Of a DNA stretch of 64,000 nt, positions 46,705 to 58,271 are shown one piece after another. Source of the DNA: Clavulina sp. PMI_390 (lineage: Eukaryota; Basidiomycota; Agaricomycetes; Cantharellales; Hydnaceae); contig WIDE01000109.1 of the NCBI GenBank assembly GCA_015039315.1, positions 26,747 through 90,746 on the forward strand, read 5' to 3'. Under the pieces are notes generated by a model. That model did no database searches. It was not told the DNA's origin and worked only from the letters and a program-made list of their open reading frames with translations. The translations under genes were made by a program, and so were the position numbers. How positions within the stretch are numbered: position 1 is the first letter of the stretch; the number at the start of each line of letters is the position of its first letter.

Positions 46705-47400
46705 CGTTCGCTTTTATGAAGTTCAGCATGGGAGGGTGGTGAACTCAAGTGACTGCTTTCTCTTCCTGATTCTCTGGCGATCGCAGTACTATGCTCCCAT
46801 CTGGCATGTGGAGCAGACGTTGAAATCTCTTGGAATGAAGCAACCAGCGGATACAGGATCCTTTAGACATACAGATGTATTTCATTCCCGATAGGCAGCC
46901 TTAGCTCATTGTATCTTATTCTTCTGGCATATGTCAAGCTCATAGTCTGCATATTCGGAATAACAGAGTAGTAGTTTGCTCATGGCGCATCAGTAGCTAA
47001 AATATTGCCCAGTGGTCGCGGTAGTAGTTATGCATGAGTGAAAGTTTTCGTTGCTATCGTGGTATTAGGATGGCAATGCCTATGTTGCTATGCTGTACCG
47101 GTTGTGTCCAGGGGTGCAGTTTGACTGAGTGATGTAGAGGCCACGAACTGGGGTGGAGATTATTGAGGTATGAGTCGTCGATGGTGGGAGTGTCACCGAA
47201 TCGGCCACAGGAGGAGCTTTGCTGATTTGCGTCAGCCTTCTTTGCTGATCCTGATCAGCGCTCGGTGCCGATATGCGCGTGAGCAAATAAGTAGGTTGTT
47301 GTCAAGACCTAACAACTGCCACGAGGTTCACTATGGGCGAAATAGTCGATCGCTCCAGTAGTTGAACTTGTTGTGACTCTCCGTGATTCAAGACAGAAAG
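46705..47400. other. Intergenic region
   Basis: No gene is present. Near 47295-47320, GTCAAGACCTAACAACT resembles the GTCGACCTAACGACT upstream of the intact regulator at 50945, but the GACCGGTC palindrome is not present. Confidence 0.4.
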
Positions 47401-49467
47401 ATGCGAGGACTGGCCCTCCCAAAACGGGCCGCACGCTTTCGCTGTCGGAAACTCGAAGCAGTGCGTTGGAGCGACTCACGGGCTGTCTTCGTCACCTCTT
47501 AGTAATGCCACTATCCTCCTTCCTCAGAGGTGTTCTGGGCAAAAACCAAAATGACACCGATGTAATCGCCGCCAATAGCGATGTGTCTACTCCAGTGGCT
47601 CATATTCGTAGCCTCCAAGCCCTTCAGAAGAACTCTTCCAGATCCGGTTGTTGGAATTAGAGGCAACTGCACACAAGATGATGCTTTCCTCTAAGCACAA
47701 TCTTCTGTTAGCCTCAGGGAGACTTCGAAAGAGAAGTGATAGGTCATGGATGCTTCATAAACGACCGACTCCTGCTACACTAATCCCAGTATTCATTTGC
47801 TCCGAAGAGGCCAAGCTCGATGCGCTTGCCTCGAGGTCGAGCAAAGGGAAATTACTCACAGGATGCCCACTACAGAAGGATACCTTTAACACTGAAAGGT
47901 CGATTGTGGAGCGTTCTCTAGACTCATTTCATTGGACCAGGGGAGAGGAACTACCTTGCCACAAGCATAATACTATATTCAACTCTACAGGACGGGGATA
48001 TTCCTATCATATCGGTCACACTTTGACTTCTTCATCCCAATACCTGAATTCCTGAGTTGCCTTTCCTTACCCGCCTCACACCCTGGATTCATCCACCCCT
48101 GCTTACGCAATGCCTGTCATCTAGCGGGATGTAACCTCATTGGTGGGCGTTGGGTCGGTGTAGAGCCTTACTTGCAAAATGAACACGCGATTTTCTTGAT
48201 GAGGCGCTCATGCTCGGAAATCTTGGGCTAATTAACCAATTCCTTTGGGCATGCGTTATTCTGGCTTGCTACTTCTCTCGAGAGGGAAGCGTCGAAGAAA
48301 GCTATGCGATCATTTCTGCAGCTAGTCAGTTGGCAACGGCTGGGGGTGTGTTGTCTACTCATGACCCTCAAATCGAGCATGACTATCAGCCAAATCAGTT
48401 CCTATTACCTACTTCCACCGCTAATGCCGAAGCGCTGGAACGGGGATGTCTATCCCAGTCGCTTTTTATGGCTTATCGGTCTCTGATTGTGTTGGCCGGA
48501 TGTCCCAGAACTTTGGTCTCTGATGACCGATGGATACCGTCAATGGACAAAGTTGAGGTTATATACCCTTTTTTCAAGGTCCAGTCTTTCACTAGCCATC
48601 AAAGACTCTACCTGATGCAGTCATATCAATTTTCAAAGATACCAATGATGAATCCGGAAGACCTATCAAAAATGTGGCAATCAGACGAGCTACGGAGCGC
48701 CTCGATCACTCAACTTTTCATACAAGTTACTGAATTTTCACTGTCTATTTGCAGTATGTGACACTTACTCTCCTCCTTTCCTTTGGTCCATAATATTGGC
48801 TTCTATGCTTTAGCGCCCGAGCCCACTAGCAACGATCCAGATCCAGTATCCCTCAAGGCCCTCATTCGCTTTCATGAAGCTAGAATCCCCCCGCTATCTG
48901 ACGCAATCGATGACTGGGACCCCAATATTCTCATCTCACACACAACTCTATATGGGAGTTCGGCTATCCTCCATAGTCTGTACGCCGGACAAACCGTCCA
49001 AGCGAGAAGCGAAATGCTTCAATCTGTGTACATGCTGGTCGACATCAGCAGAAAGCTTCAAGCGCGAAAAGGCTTTCGCGGTTCTCAGGCTCCTCTGGTG
49101 CTAATCGTCAGTCTTCTCCTCTCCTCTGTCGGCCCTATTCGTACTCTCTAACAAAGACGTATATAATCCTACATGTAGACTCATATGATGAATGCGATTC
49201 GGATCCTAACACACGAAATAAGGAGAGCCGACGTCCTGGAAAATCCTACTCTTTGCGTCGAGCACTGCAATTCAATGAAGGCGCTGCTTGATTTCGTGGA
49301 CGATACAACAGCACGGTACCCAGCATGGAGTGAGTTATTGCACTCTCGTAGATGACCCTCAACCAAGAGTCTGAGGATTAGATTCGACCGATTGCATCTT
49401 TCTAGGATATTCCCCTGATGTTGTCAAGGGCATGATCGCTTTCGCTATGGATTCCTTAAAGGGTTAA
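47401..49467 (+). pseudogene. Decayed Zn2Cys6 transcription factor, copy 1
   Basis: This stretch is collinear with the intact copies at 50945 and 54548. Exon 1 (47401-47460) has the same 20-codon length, but its first zinc Cys is Arg (AARFRCRKLEA against AACFRCRKLKS). Exon 2, after the acceptor at 47527, reads RCSGQKPK and meets TGA at 47552, at the position of a zinc Cys, and a second stop TAG at 47576. A frameshift lies near 48180-48195: the paralogues' ERTRYFLEEALML region reads NEHAI in one frame and RDFLDEALML in another. Downstream blocks (INQFLWACVILACYFSREG, ESYAIISAASQLATAGG, LFMAYRSLIVLAGCP) still match the fungal regulator middle-homology domain. No DNA-binding protein can be made from this start. 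Confidence 0.8.
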
Positions 49468-50944
49468 GCGTGTATCACACACCTATTGGTTCGTGCAGCC
49501 GTTTTCGCTGTTTGCAAAACCCTAGAATTTCGCTCACATAAATTCGAATGCTGGATGGTCTCCTGCCGAAATAGACCCTTCGGCTAGGATGTGAACCGAG
49601 AGCTGCTGCAGTATTCGGCATGCGATTGTCGCTGGGCAATTGCTCAAGCTTTCCATGTTCATATTGTTGACGTCGTCCTACACCCCGGGCAAATTACCCT
49701 ACTAGCGCGGCTTGGCTTTGGCCCTAGCCCACTTCAAAACTTTCATGTGCCTTTCTGCTCTCTTGGTGCTCCCCAATGCCAGTGACTAACATACATTGGC
49801 AATTGCAAGCATATATCGGCTGCACGGCGTTCCTATTGGAGGGCTCACTAATCTCGATTATCACTCGCCCTTCAGAAGCGAGTCCCCCGCCACCATGGTA
49901 GTCAACAAGGTTGTCATTCCCCGTTAACTCGATGCTATCAAGGTGAATGGATCAATATTTGACACAAGGAGAGAAAACAATTGAGTTTCTGCCCTACTTC
50001 TGGCGCTTCCCATCTCACTCGAATAGAATTCATACATGCTGTAAGTACGTGTTGGCATACAGTGTGAGGATAGATAGAAGATTCAAAAGTTGGATGTGAG
50101 AGTTGGACGAAACAGGAGTGATCTGCGGCTTGGGCAAATTGGTTCCTCCCGCGTATCTTCTGAAGAATCGAGAAGGCGGGGAGATGGGAAATTCGGAGAA
50201 GCAGCGAATATCGCAGAGCGTCGCATGCACAGAGCTGAAGACATTGACCCGGAGGTAGACCACGACGAAATGGCAAATATAAAAAAGGAAGGGTTAGGAG
50301 CGTGGGAATGTGAGACAGCGGGGAACCAGCACCGACTTGTTTGGCCTACGCCGTATGTTTGGCCTATTCCGTGGATGCCCTTGTTCCACTCCACTCGGCG
50401 CAGTATTGCCCCAACTTATCTCTCACGCTGCGGCGATCCCTGAAGAATAGTTACTCTCAGGAATAACTTGGAAGTTTTGACCATTGCTGAAATCTTGCAT
50501 CGATGACAGATTCTTCAACAATGTTGGCATTACTGCTTACCACGCAGTGCCGCCCCTCATAAGCCGATTTATTCATATTAAGACGAGACAGCATGCATGC
50601 ATGGTGTGAATCTGCAAAAAAAAAAAAAACCATTCTCGGCTGTCGGTGGGAGCAATATCGTAGTAAGTGGAAACGCCAAATTTGACATGTACAGACGCCT
50701 CAAGCTGATAGCTCAGCGCAAACCCTTCCATGTCAGCTATAGCCAGGGCCCACTCAGTAAATACACCCGCGAATGCTCGGGGATTGAGTGTTGATGCGGA
50801 GAAGAACCCCAGAGATGGCCGACCGATGAACCGGACTTGATGGGGATAAGAATTGACCGGTCGACCTAACGACTCCATACCTTGAGGCTTAAGCCAAGTA
50901 TGTTAAAATTGAGCTTTTCGAGTTTCCTATCTCTCTATACAAGT
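49468..50944. other. Intergenic region between regulator copies 1 and 2
   Basis: No gene is supported. Open frames around 50030-50440 exist on both strands without recognisable motifs. A 15-nt A run lies near 50617. The last 150 bp form the upstream region of copy 2, with GAACCGG(A)C and GACCGGTC elements. Confidence 0.4.
50855..50862. promoter_or_regulatory. GACCGGTC palindrome upstream of regulator copy 2
   Basis: GACCGGTC lies in TTGACCGGTCGACCTAACGACT, 82 bp before the ATG at 50945. It matches the element before copy 3. CCG/CGG-containing inverted sites are typical targets of Zn2Cys6 proteins, so autoregulation is a possible reading. Confidence 0.42.
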
Positions 50945-53094
50945 ATGGGTGGTCGGATCCTTGCTAAAGGAGCTGCATGCTTCCGGTGTCGTAAGCTTAA
51001 ATCTGTACGTTTTCCATCCCAAACCTCATAGGTCTTGTGCTCTACTTTGGCTCACAAAAGTCTCCTACATCGGATCAGAGGTGCTCTGGATCAAAGCCAC
51101 GTTGTCACCGATGCAGCCGCCTCGAACAACGTTGCGTTTACCCTGGGGAGCGGGTTCAGGAACCTAGGACCCCGACTACAGAACACCTACAAGCCCGCTT
51201 ATTGGAGCTGGAGGTGACCGCAAATATCGTACTACTTTCTTCGATAAACAACCTATCCGTGATCGTAGCAAGGCTAAGAAGGCGGATCAACCAAGTGGGC
51301 GCCTTCAATACACACCATCATCGTGTTCCGTCGTCCATTTTTGTGTACCAACTGTCCAACCATGTCGACCTCAGCCGGCCTGCTTCCCAGCTATCGGGCG
51401 TCGAAGGATTCTTGGGATACGTACAAGAGGGGCAGACCTTGGAAACCGAACGATCGATTGTGGAACACACCCTCGACTCGTTTCATTGGACCAGAGGAGA
51501 GGAGCTTCCATCATCAATGTCACTCTGCCTGTACGTTCGTGGCTTCGATGTTGGAGTGGCCAGCTAATCATGGTTTCACAGCACTGGAATCTTTCTACCA
51601 TACCGCTCACACTTTAACTTTTTTATCCCTCTCCTCGACTTCTTACCTCGGCTATCGCTCCCCCCCTCACACCCCAGGTCCATCCACCCATGCCTACGAG
51701 ATGCTTGCCACCTCGCGGCATGTAGCGTCCTTGGCGGGCGCTGGAGCCATTTGGAGCCTTATTTCGCTGAACGAACTCGGCATTTCCTCAACGCCGCTCT
51801 CATGCTCGTCAACCTCGAACACATGACCCAGTTTCTCTGGGCTAGTGTCATTTTGGCTTCCTACTTCACGAGGGTGCGGAGAGTCCAAGAAAGCTACGCC
51901 ATTATCTCTCCCGCCAGCCATCTGGTTGCCGCCTGCGGTCTCTTGTCCACTCATGACCCGGGCCTCGAACATGGCTACAGGGCGGACCAGTTTCTCTTAC
52001 CCGCTCCAAAAACCGAGGTTGAAGCACTCGAACGGATTTGGCTGGCCCAATCAGTTTTCATAACCGACCGGTCTTTACATATGCTGATTGGATATCCCGG
52101 GACCTTCCCCTGCGATAAACGGTGTATTCCCTCATTGGATAAGACCGAAATTACCTATCCCTCGTTCAAGGTCCGTTTCTTTGCTAAATTGTTCATGCAA
52201 ATTGTATCTCATATATTAGCGCTCATGCCATAGCCGAAGATGACTACTGAGAAAGAACTAATGAAGATGTGGCAGTCGGATGTGTACCGAGCGGCCTCTG
52301 TAATGCATCTTTTCAGTCTGGTCACTACTTTTGCGGAGTTTACACATAGTATGTCTTTGGCCATATTCGGCCGACTAGTAACATCCCATCTTATCTTCAA
52401 TCCTTTAGGTGGGAAAACCACCCGAGATCAAATGGATATCACTTTAATCCAGTCTTTCATCCAATTTCATGACGCCACGATTCCTTCATTCTTAGGAAGG
52501 GCCAATAGCTCCCCTTCAACTGTTCTCCTTCCACACACAACTTTATATGGAGGCGCAGCTATTTTCTACAGTCTGTTCCCTCGAAACGATGCCCGAGCCA
52601 GAGGTGAAATGATTCGCTTCGTGGAAAAGCTCGTAGAAATATGCAAACAAGTTCTAGAGCACACGCAACCTCATTTTGTACAGGCTTCTCTCGTGCCCAT
52701 GGTGAATTCCACCTGCTCATCAGATTGCAACACTCTTACGCAAACTTATACACTCCTAGGTTCATATGATGAATGCAATCCGAATATTGGCTCACGAATT
52801 ACGAAACTCTGACGTTCAAGCGAACCCAACCCTTGCTGCTGAATATTGCCACTTTATCGAAATACTTCTTGAATTTATTGACGATATGATGGGATTTTAC
52901 CCAGCATGGGGTGAGTGACTGTCACCAGTGCCAGCTTGACGCTCCCAGGATGCTGTCCACTCTGACGTCATTATCTTCCAGGGGACTCTACTGAACTCGT
53001 CAAGGGGGTGATCAACTTGGCTTTGGAATCATTACACAACAAAAGTGAGGATCACACTATCGCTGGTTCGTACTGTGTCCTGCCTATCCTGTAA
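50945..53094 (+). CDS. Zn2Cys6 fungal transcription factor, copy 2
   Basis: Exon 1 is 50945-51004 (MGGRILAKGAACFRCRKLKS). The intron 51005-51078 interrupts the zinc cluster, and exon 2 resumes RCSGSKPRCHRCSRLEQRCV. The six Cys follow C-x2-C-x6-C-x6-C-x2-C-x6-C, the canonical binuclear cluster. A short leucine-rich linker follows (LQARLLELEVTANIVLLSS, LRRRI). The body matches the fungal regulator middle-homology region: ETERSIVEHTLDSFHWTRGE, HPCLRDACHLAACSVLGGRW-like, TQFLWASVILASYFTRVRRV, ESYAIISPASHLVAACGLLS, FITDRSLHMLIGYPGTFPCD. It ends at 53094 (CVLPIL) or, if a GTGAGG donor near 53044 is used, a little later. The target genes are unknown. It is probably intact. Confidence 0.75.
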
Positions 53095-54547
53095 TCCCAC
53101 TGAACTCGGCTGACAAATAAGGGGAAATAGCTCTAGCTAATTCATCAGGCTTCGCACCCGCGAAGTAAGCCCAAAATTACTGAAATATATTTAGAGGGAT
53201 CTGTATGACGTTAGGCTGCTTGGTCTCCTATTATTCATATTTTATTTCGTGCGTAAGCCCAACAGTGGCAGTGAATCGCACATTGTATCTTCCCACATCA
53301 CCGTCTAGCTTTAATAGTCCCATTCAACTCTCCTCTCTCTTTCTCTCTCCGCTCTTCTGCGGATGGCAATGCCTGCAGCCGCTAAAGCATCCACGATAAG
53401 ATGTATTCGGCCACGCAGCATAGCCATCGACAGACGACGTGATAGTCGAAGACGTACTTTCATTTCATGTACCTCCTCTCCACGGATTCGCCGGCAGTTA
53501 CGAGCGATGCACCAATTGCTGGCATGGAATGACTGCATTCCTACAGGCTGTGTCTCCCCCTTCTATTACTCCTAATCGTTCATTTGGTCTGAGGTAGAAA
53601 TATGCTTCGCTCTCCCCCTGTCATTTCGGTTAATTTTGGATCAATTTTAGTTGCTTTATCGACCCCCCACCCCCTTTCGCTTAATGATCAGATCCAAGCG
53701 GTACCGTGGAGGGGAAATGAGATATAGAGCTGAAGCATATGCAAATCACTGACTGATCCACCCAAGTGTTCGGCTGTAGCGGACTGTGAGCATCTAGCGG
53801 ATCCGAAAGATTGAATTAGACCCTCCCAGAGCCCTAGTATATGGAGTTGACCCAGGCATGAGAGTAGAAACAGGAATGCAGAGTTACCAGAATGGGAACT
53901 TGACCACTAGGGGAATTGGGAGAGATCGAAATAGGAATCTGAAAAAAGTCGACAAACGGAACACGAAAGCATATCACGATCGAGGAAACGAAGATTAGAC
54001 GCATGCTGTTCATTTGAGCGCTGAATCCCGACCAATGCTGCGCGCGCCTGATTTACGTTCTTTCTGGAGTTCTTAGAATTGCATCTTTTTACCGCCCACT
54101 CATCTTGCGGTGGCCCTTCAATACAACCACAGCCGCTGCCACGCTTGAAATCACTGGTTCTTTTCATTCAGCATGCCCATCAGCCTAAAATGAGACGTAG
54201 GACTGTAGATAATTGTTCATAGGATTCTCTGATCATGGATGGTGTGGAGAAAGGAGTCAGGGCTGCGGTGGAAGGAAGTACAATGGTGCTGTATGCAGTC
54301 GTGCTAAGCGGAATTCTCTAACTTTAGCTCGGTCGAATAGACTCTATACCTCCTAAGAGAGGAACTATGTTCATTCTCGGGCATTGACCGCGAATGTAGC
54401 ACAAAGCCCTAAGCAGATATGACCGACCGACGAACCGGGCATGATAGGGGGTGACTCGACCGGTCGACTTAACGACCCTGCAATCTGCGACACAGGCTAA
54501 GTACCACAGCTCAGTCCTATGTGAACTTCCATCGCTCTGTTGAAGTG
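53095..54547. other. Intergenic region between regulator copies 2 and 3
   Basis: No gene is recognised. The final 130 bp carry the upstream block shared with copy 2: GACCGACCGACGAACCGGGC, then the palindrome at 54456. Confidence 0.4.
54456..54467. promoter_or_regulatory. TCGACCGGTCGA palindrome upstream of regulator copy 3
   Basis: This is a perfect 12-bp palindrome containing GACCGGTC, 80 bp before the ATG at 54548 and followed by CTTAACGAC, as in copy 2 (CCTAACGAC). Upstream flanking sequence (GAACCGG, TGAT, GGG) is also shared. Confidence 0.45.
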
Positions 54548-56635
54548 ATGAGTGGTCGGATACTCGCTAAAGGAGCTGCTTGCCTTCGCTGTCGCAAGCT
54601 CAAATCCGTGCGTTTGACTTCCCAAATTTGCACTCCCTAACCTCAAATAGTACTCGGGACCTTTCGAAATTTCTCATCTAGAGGTGCTCTGGATCGAAAC
54701 CGACTTGTCATCGATGCGATCGTCTCCAGCAGCGTTGTATCTACCCTGGGGAGCCAGCTCAACTACCCGGTAGCCCGACCGCAAAATATCTACGGGCTCG
54801 CTTGTTGGAGCTAGAGCTCACTACTAATAAAGTGCTGCTTTCTTCAAGGCATAACCTCTCCATAATCTCGGCGGGATTGCGAGAGCGAACGAGCCAAATA
54901 GGAACATTCCGAACTCAACCGCTGCTTCCTCAAACATCAACGCTGATACGCATATGTTGGCAGGAGAGAGAATTTGAGCTTCCCCACCCACAGGCCGCAT
55001 ACACACACGACGCAGATACTTTGGAGACTGAAAGAGCTGTTGTAGAACACACCCTGGATTCGTTTCAATGGCCCAAAGGAGAAGAAGAGCTGCCTTTGCC
55101 AATGTCCTTCTACCTGTGAGTCCTTGAGTGTAAATTTCACGGTGATATCTAATGCACGGCCGCCCAGTATGGGGATCTTTCTACCACATCGCTCACATTT
55201 CAACTTTTTCGCCCCAATTCCCGATTTCATTCGCCACCTTTCCCTTCCCACCTCACATCCCAACTCCCTTCACCCTTGCTTACGCCATGCTTGCCACCTC
55301 GCAGCATGTAGCATTATTGGAGGACGCTGGAGCGATCTAGAGCCTTATTTCGCCGAGCGTACCAGGTATTTTCTTGAAGAGGCGCTCATGCTTGCTAGCC
55401 CCGAGCATATTACCCAATTCCTCTGGGCTAGCGTTATCCTGGCCTCCTACTTCACGCGAGGGCGGAGAATCAAAGAGAGCTATGCAATCATCTCTCCTGC
55501 CGGTCACTTAGCGATGGCTTGCGGCCTCTTATCGTGTCATGACTCAGATATTGAACCTGACTATCGGCAGGATCAGTTTTTGCTACCCATGCCCGCTACG
55601 GAAGCAGAGGCTCTTGAACGGCTTTGGTTGGCGCACTCGGTCTTTATCACCGACTGGTCTTTAAATATCTTGACAGGATGTCCTGGAACGTTCGTGTGTG
55701 ATGAACGATGGATCCCCTCACTCGACCAAGCCGAAATCACGTATCCGTGGTTCAAGGTCGATCATTCTACTAGAGCTCCCTCTTGATATACGCCTGACAT
55801 CCCCGTGTTCTGCTTACAGCTAAATATGACTAGCGAGGAAGAATTGTCAACGATTTGGCGGTCCGACGTGCATCGCAATTTCTCTCTCATGCATCTTTTT
55901 ATCCTGGTGGCTGCTGAGACTTTATCCACCCCTAGTACGTGGATTATATACATATATATTCGTTGAATGACCCAGAGAACTTATTACGAAGCCTCAGGCA
56001 GACAATCTGGCAGGGGCGAACTGGATCCCGCCTCCCTGAGGGCGTTCATTAGTTTTCATGACACCACACGCCCCCCACTTTCAGATGCACTCAACAATGC
56101 GAACCCCAATACCCTCCTATCTCACACAACATTATACGGCAGTTCTTCTATTTTTCATAGTCTGTACGCTGGAGAAGACAGCGAGGCGAGAGCCGAAATG
56201 CTTCGATGCGCCCATATATTGGTTGAAATTTCCAAGGAACTTAGACAGCACCCAAACCGTCATATGTTACATGCATCCCTCGTCCCGATGGTCAGTCAGA
56301 TTTGATTTGTTCAGACGGATGGGCTCTAACAGTATTTCATGCTGCACCAGGTTCATATGATGAATGGCATTCTCATCTTCGCTGGCGAACTAGGGAGATC
56401 TGATGTTCAAGAAAATCCAACTCTTGCCTCTGAGCACTGTCATTCCATCGAAATCCTTCTCGACTTTTTAGACGAGCTAACGGCCTTATACCCAGCCTGG
56501 AGTGAGTGCTGATACTTCGATGTCGGGAATTCCAGAAGCGTCAATCTATCCCCTAACTCGTCTTTTTTCCTAGATAACTCTCCTGAGCTTATCAAAGCTT
56601 CCCTGACTTCTGCTATCGAATCATTAGATACCTGA
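54548..56635 (+). CDS. Zn2Cys6 fungal transcription factor, copy 3
   Basis: Exon 1 is 54548-54607 (MSGRILAKGAACLRCRKLKS). It is followed by a GTGCGT intron and then RCSGSKPTCHRCDRLQQRCI, keeping all six zinc-cluster Cys with the spacing of copy 2. Later blocks are RARLLELELTTNKVLLSSRH, ETERAVVEHTLDSFQWPKGE, HPCLRHACHLAACSIIGGRW, EPYFAERTRYFLEEALMLAS, TQFLWASVILASYFTRGRRI, ESYAIISPAGHLAMACGLLS and FITDWSLNILTGCPGTFVCD. It ends ESLDT with stop at 56635. This is the regulator middle-homology domain layout. The intron-exon pattern matches copy 2, and no lesion was noticed. Its ligand and targets are unknown. Confidence 0.77.
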
Positions 56636-58271
56636 CAATTGACAGTCCTCTGCCGCAATGAATTATTTCGTGGCAGCTTACCACAAACTATCATTAGAGA
56701 TGGATATACAGTACTCGTAGGTTGCTGAACAAGCTGAGTAAGTTCACAGCCAGGTTCAGATAGACGCAAATATTCACCTAGACATGAGTCAGTCGTCTCA
56801 AATAAGCCTCTCGTCCTCCCTTCCAACAATCATCATAGGCTATCGTCGTTGAATCTCATGGACTGAATACTCCGAGGTGCTGGGAAAGACACCAGCATTA
56901 AATAGACTTAGCTTGGTGACATGAATGACGATCGAAGCTGATCAATGACCTGAAACGTGATAAAGGCTAGAGATGATATCCTGGTCGTGCTATAGAGGCA
57001 TAGCGATAGGTTGTGCAGTGCACGAGAGCTCCTCAGTTGGGTCAGCCGTGAGCGCAAAAGAGGGAGGGGCCTAGCGACGCTAGCTGACTCATCAATCGCC
57101 GTCGGCGATGCTTGAAACAGGAGTGATTTCGCGGTTACGAGATCTTGACACAGGACCAGAAGGAGGCGAGCTGTTGTATGGTGCTATTGCATCTGAGAGG
57201 GCGAAGCCGCCAAGACTTCTATCCATCTCCTCAAATACATTCTTCTCGTCAACGCCTTAGGAGGATCTGCAAGCGATCAATCGCCTTCGACGCTCATGAC
57301 TGTTCACCGTCCGTATATACTTGATTCTAGAGCACGGTTGTCGTTTTTGACGTGAGGTAGCAATTCTGGCGATTCATATTCACTGAGATATCATGCATCA
57401 GTCGCTGATGAACTCCAATATTGCGGGGATAGAAATCGATTCGAAGCCCGCCAGTGATAGGGTATGAATAGAGGCGGTCTCATCTTCAGATTGCCAAGCG
57501 TACATGTGTCCAAAGTCGTCGAGAAGCAACGGCGATGGTATCCCGTTAAGAGAAATGAGGACTGAAGACTAGGCGATATGAAACTTGACACAGACGGGAC
57601 CAGTTCGGCGGATAGACGCTTCCGATTAAATCCTATGGAGGTCGTTTCACCAGCTTTTTCTTCGACTTCTAATACCATATCTAGTGAGCCGGGGAGCCAT
57701 ATAGTCGTAGGACGGCGTGAGCTATCGACCGATAAGCACAGACTCTCAGGACGGCCGCAGAAGATTGAGTGAACGAGTCGCAAGTGGTGAGCATGTAGCA
57801 ATTCACGTGAGAATGACCAACGTGGCAGCACAAGAGGAACCATTAGCGTTCGGCAAAAGATTATCGAACAAATTTAACAGGAGTGGTGGTGTGAGATCTT
57901 GATTTACCTGATCGGGGGTTCAGACGGCCCAATGTGGGAGCTGTGCACCAACAACCACGAGCAATACTGCCTGAATCGATGTCCCCTTGGTGGCGAGCTC
58001 CGGCGCGGGGGAGTAACCAGTTCACAGCTCCCCATTTAGCCCACGGTGTCCATCAAACATCAGGAAGTATGCGCGCAAGCTTCATCAATGAAAAAGGTGT
58101 ATTGGTGTAGGGTGAGAAGTCAAATGAGCACTTTTTATTGCTTTCGCTAGCGTGTACTTCCAACACCCGGTAGTATCTCATGAGAATGCATCACTCATAT
58201 CGATAATCCCATATAGATGTCTTAGTACGTGCCGCCCGAGACCTGTTGAGATTTCAATCGAGGTAAGATAC
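56636..58271. other. Gene-poor region
   Basis: These 1.6 kb have only short overlapping open frames on both strands (for example minus 57391-57843) and no recognisable domain. Nothing is annotated. Confidence 0.4.

Noticed and set aside
50083..50443. Overlapping open frames on both strands between regulator copies 1 and 2
   Set aside because: Two mutually antisense frames of similar length and no family signature. Neither can be preferred.
57391..57843. Minus-strand open frame of 150 codons in the gene-poor region
   Set aside because: It has no recognisable motif, and a plus-strand frame overlaps it. The support is too weak to call a gene.
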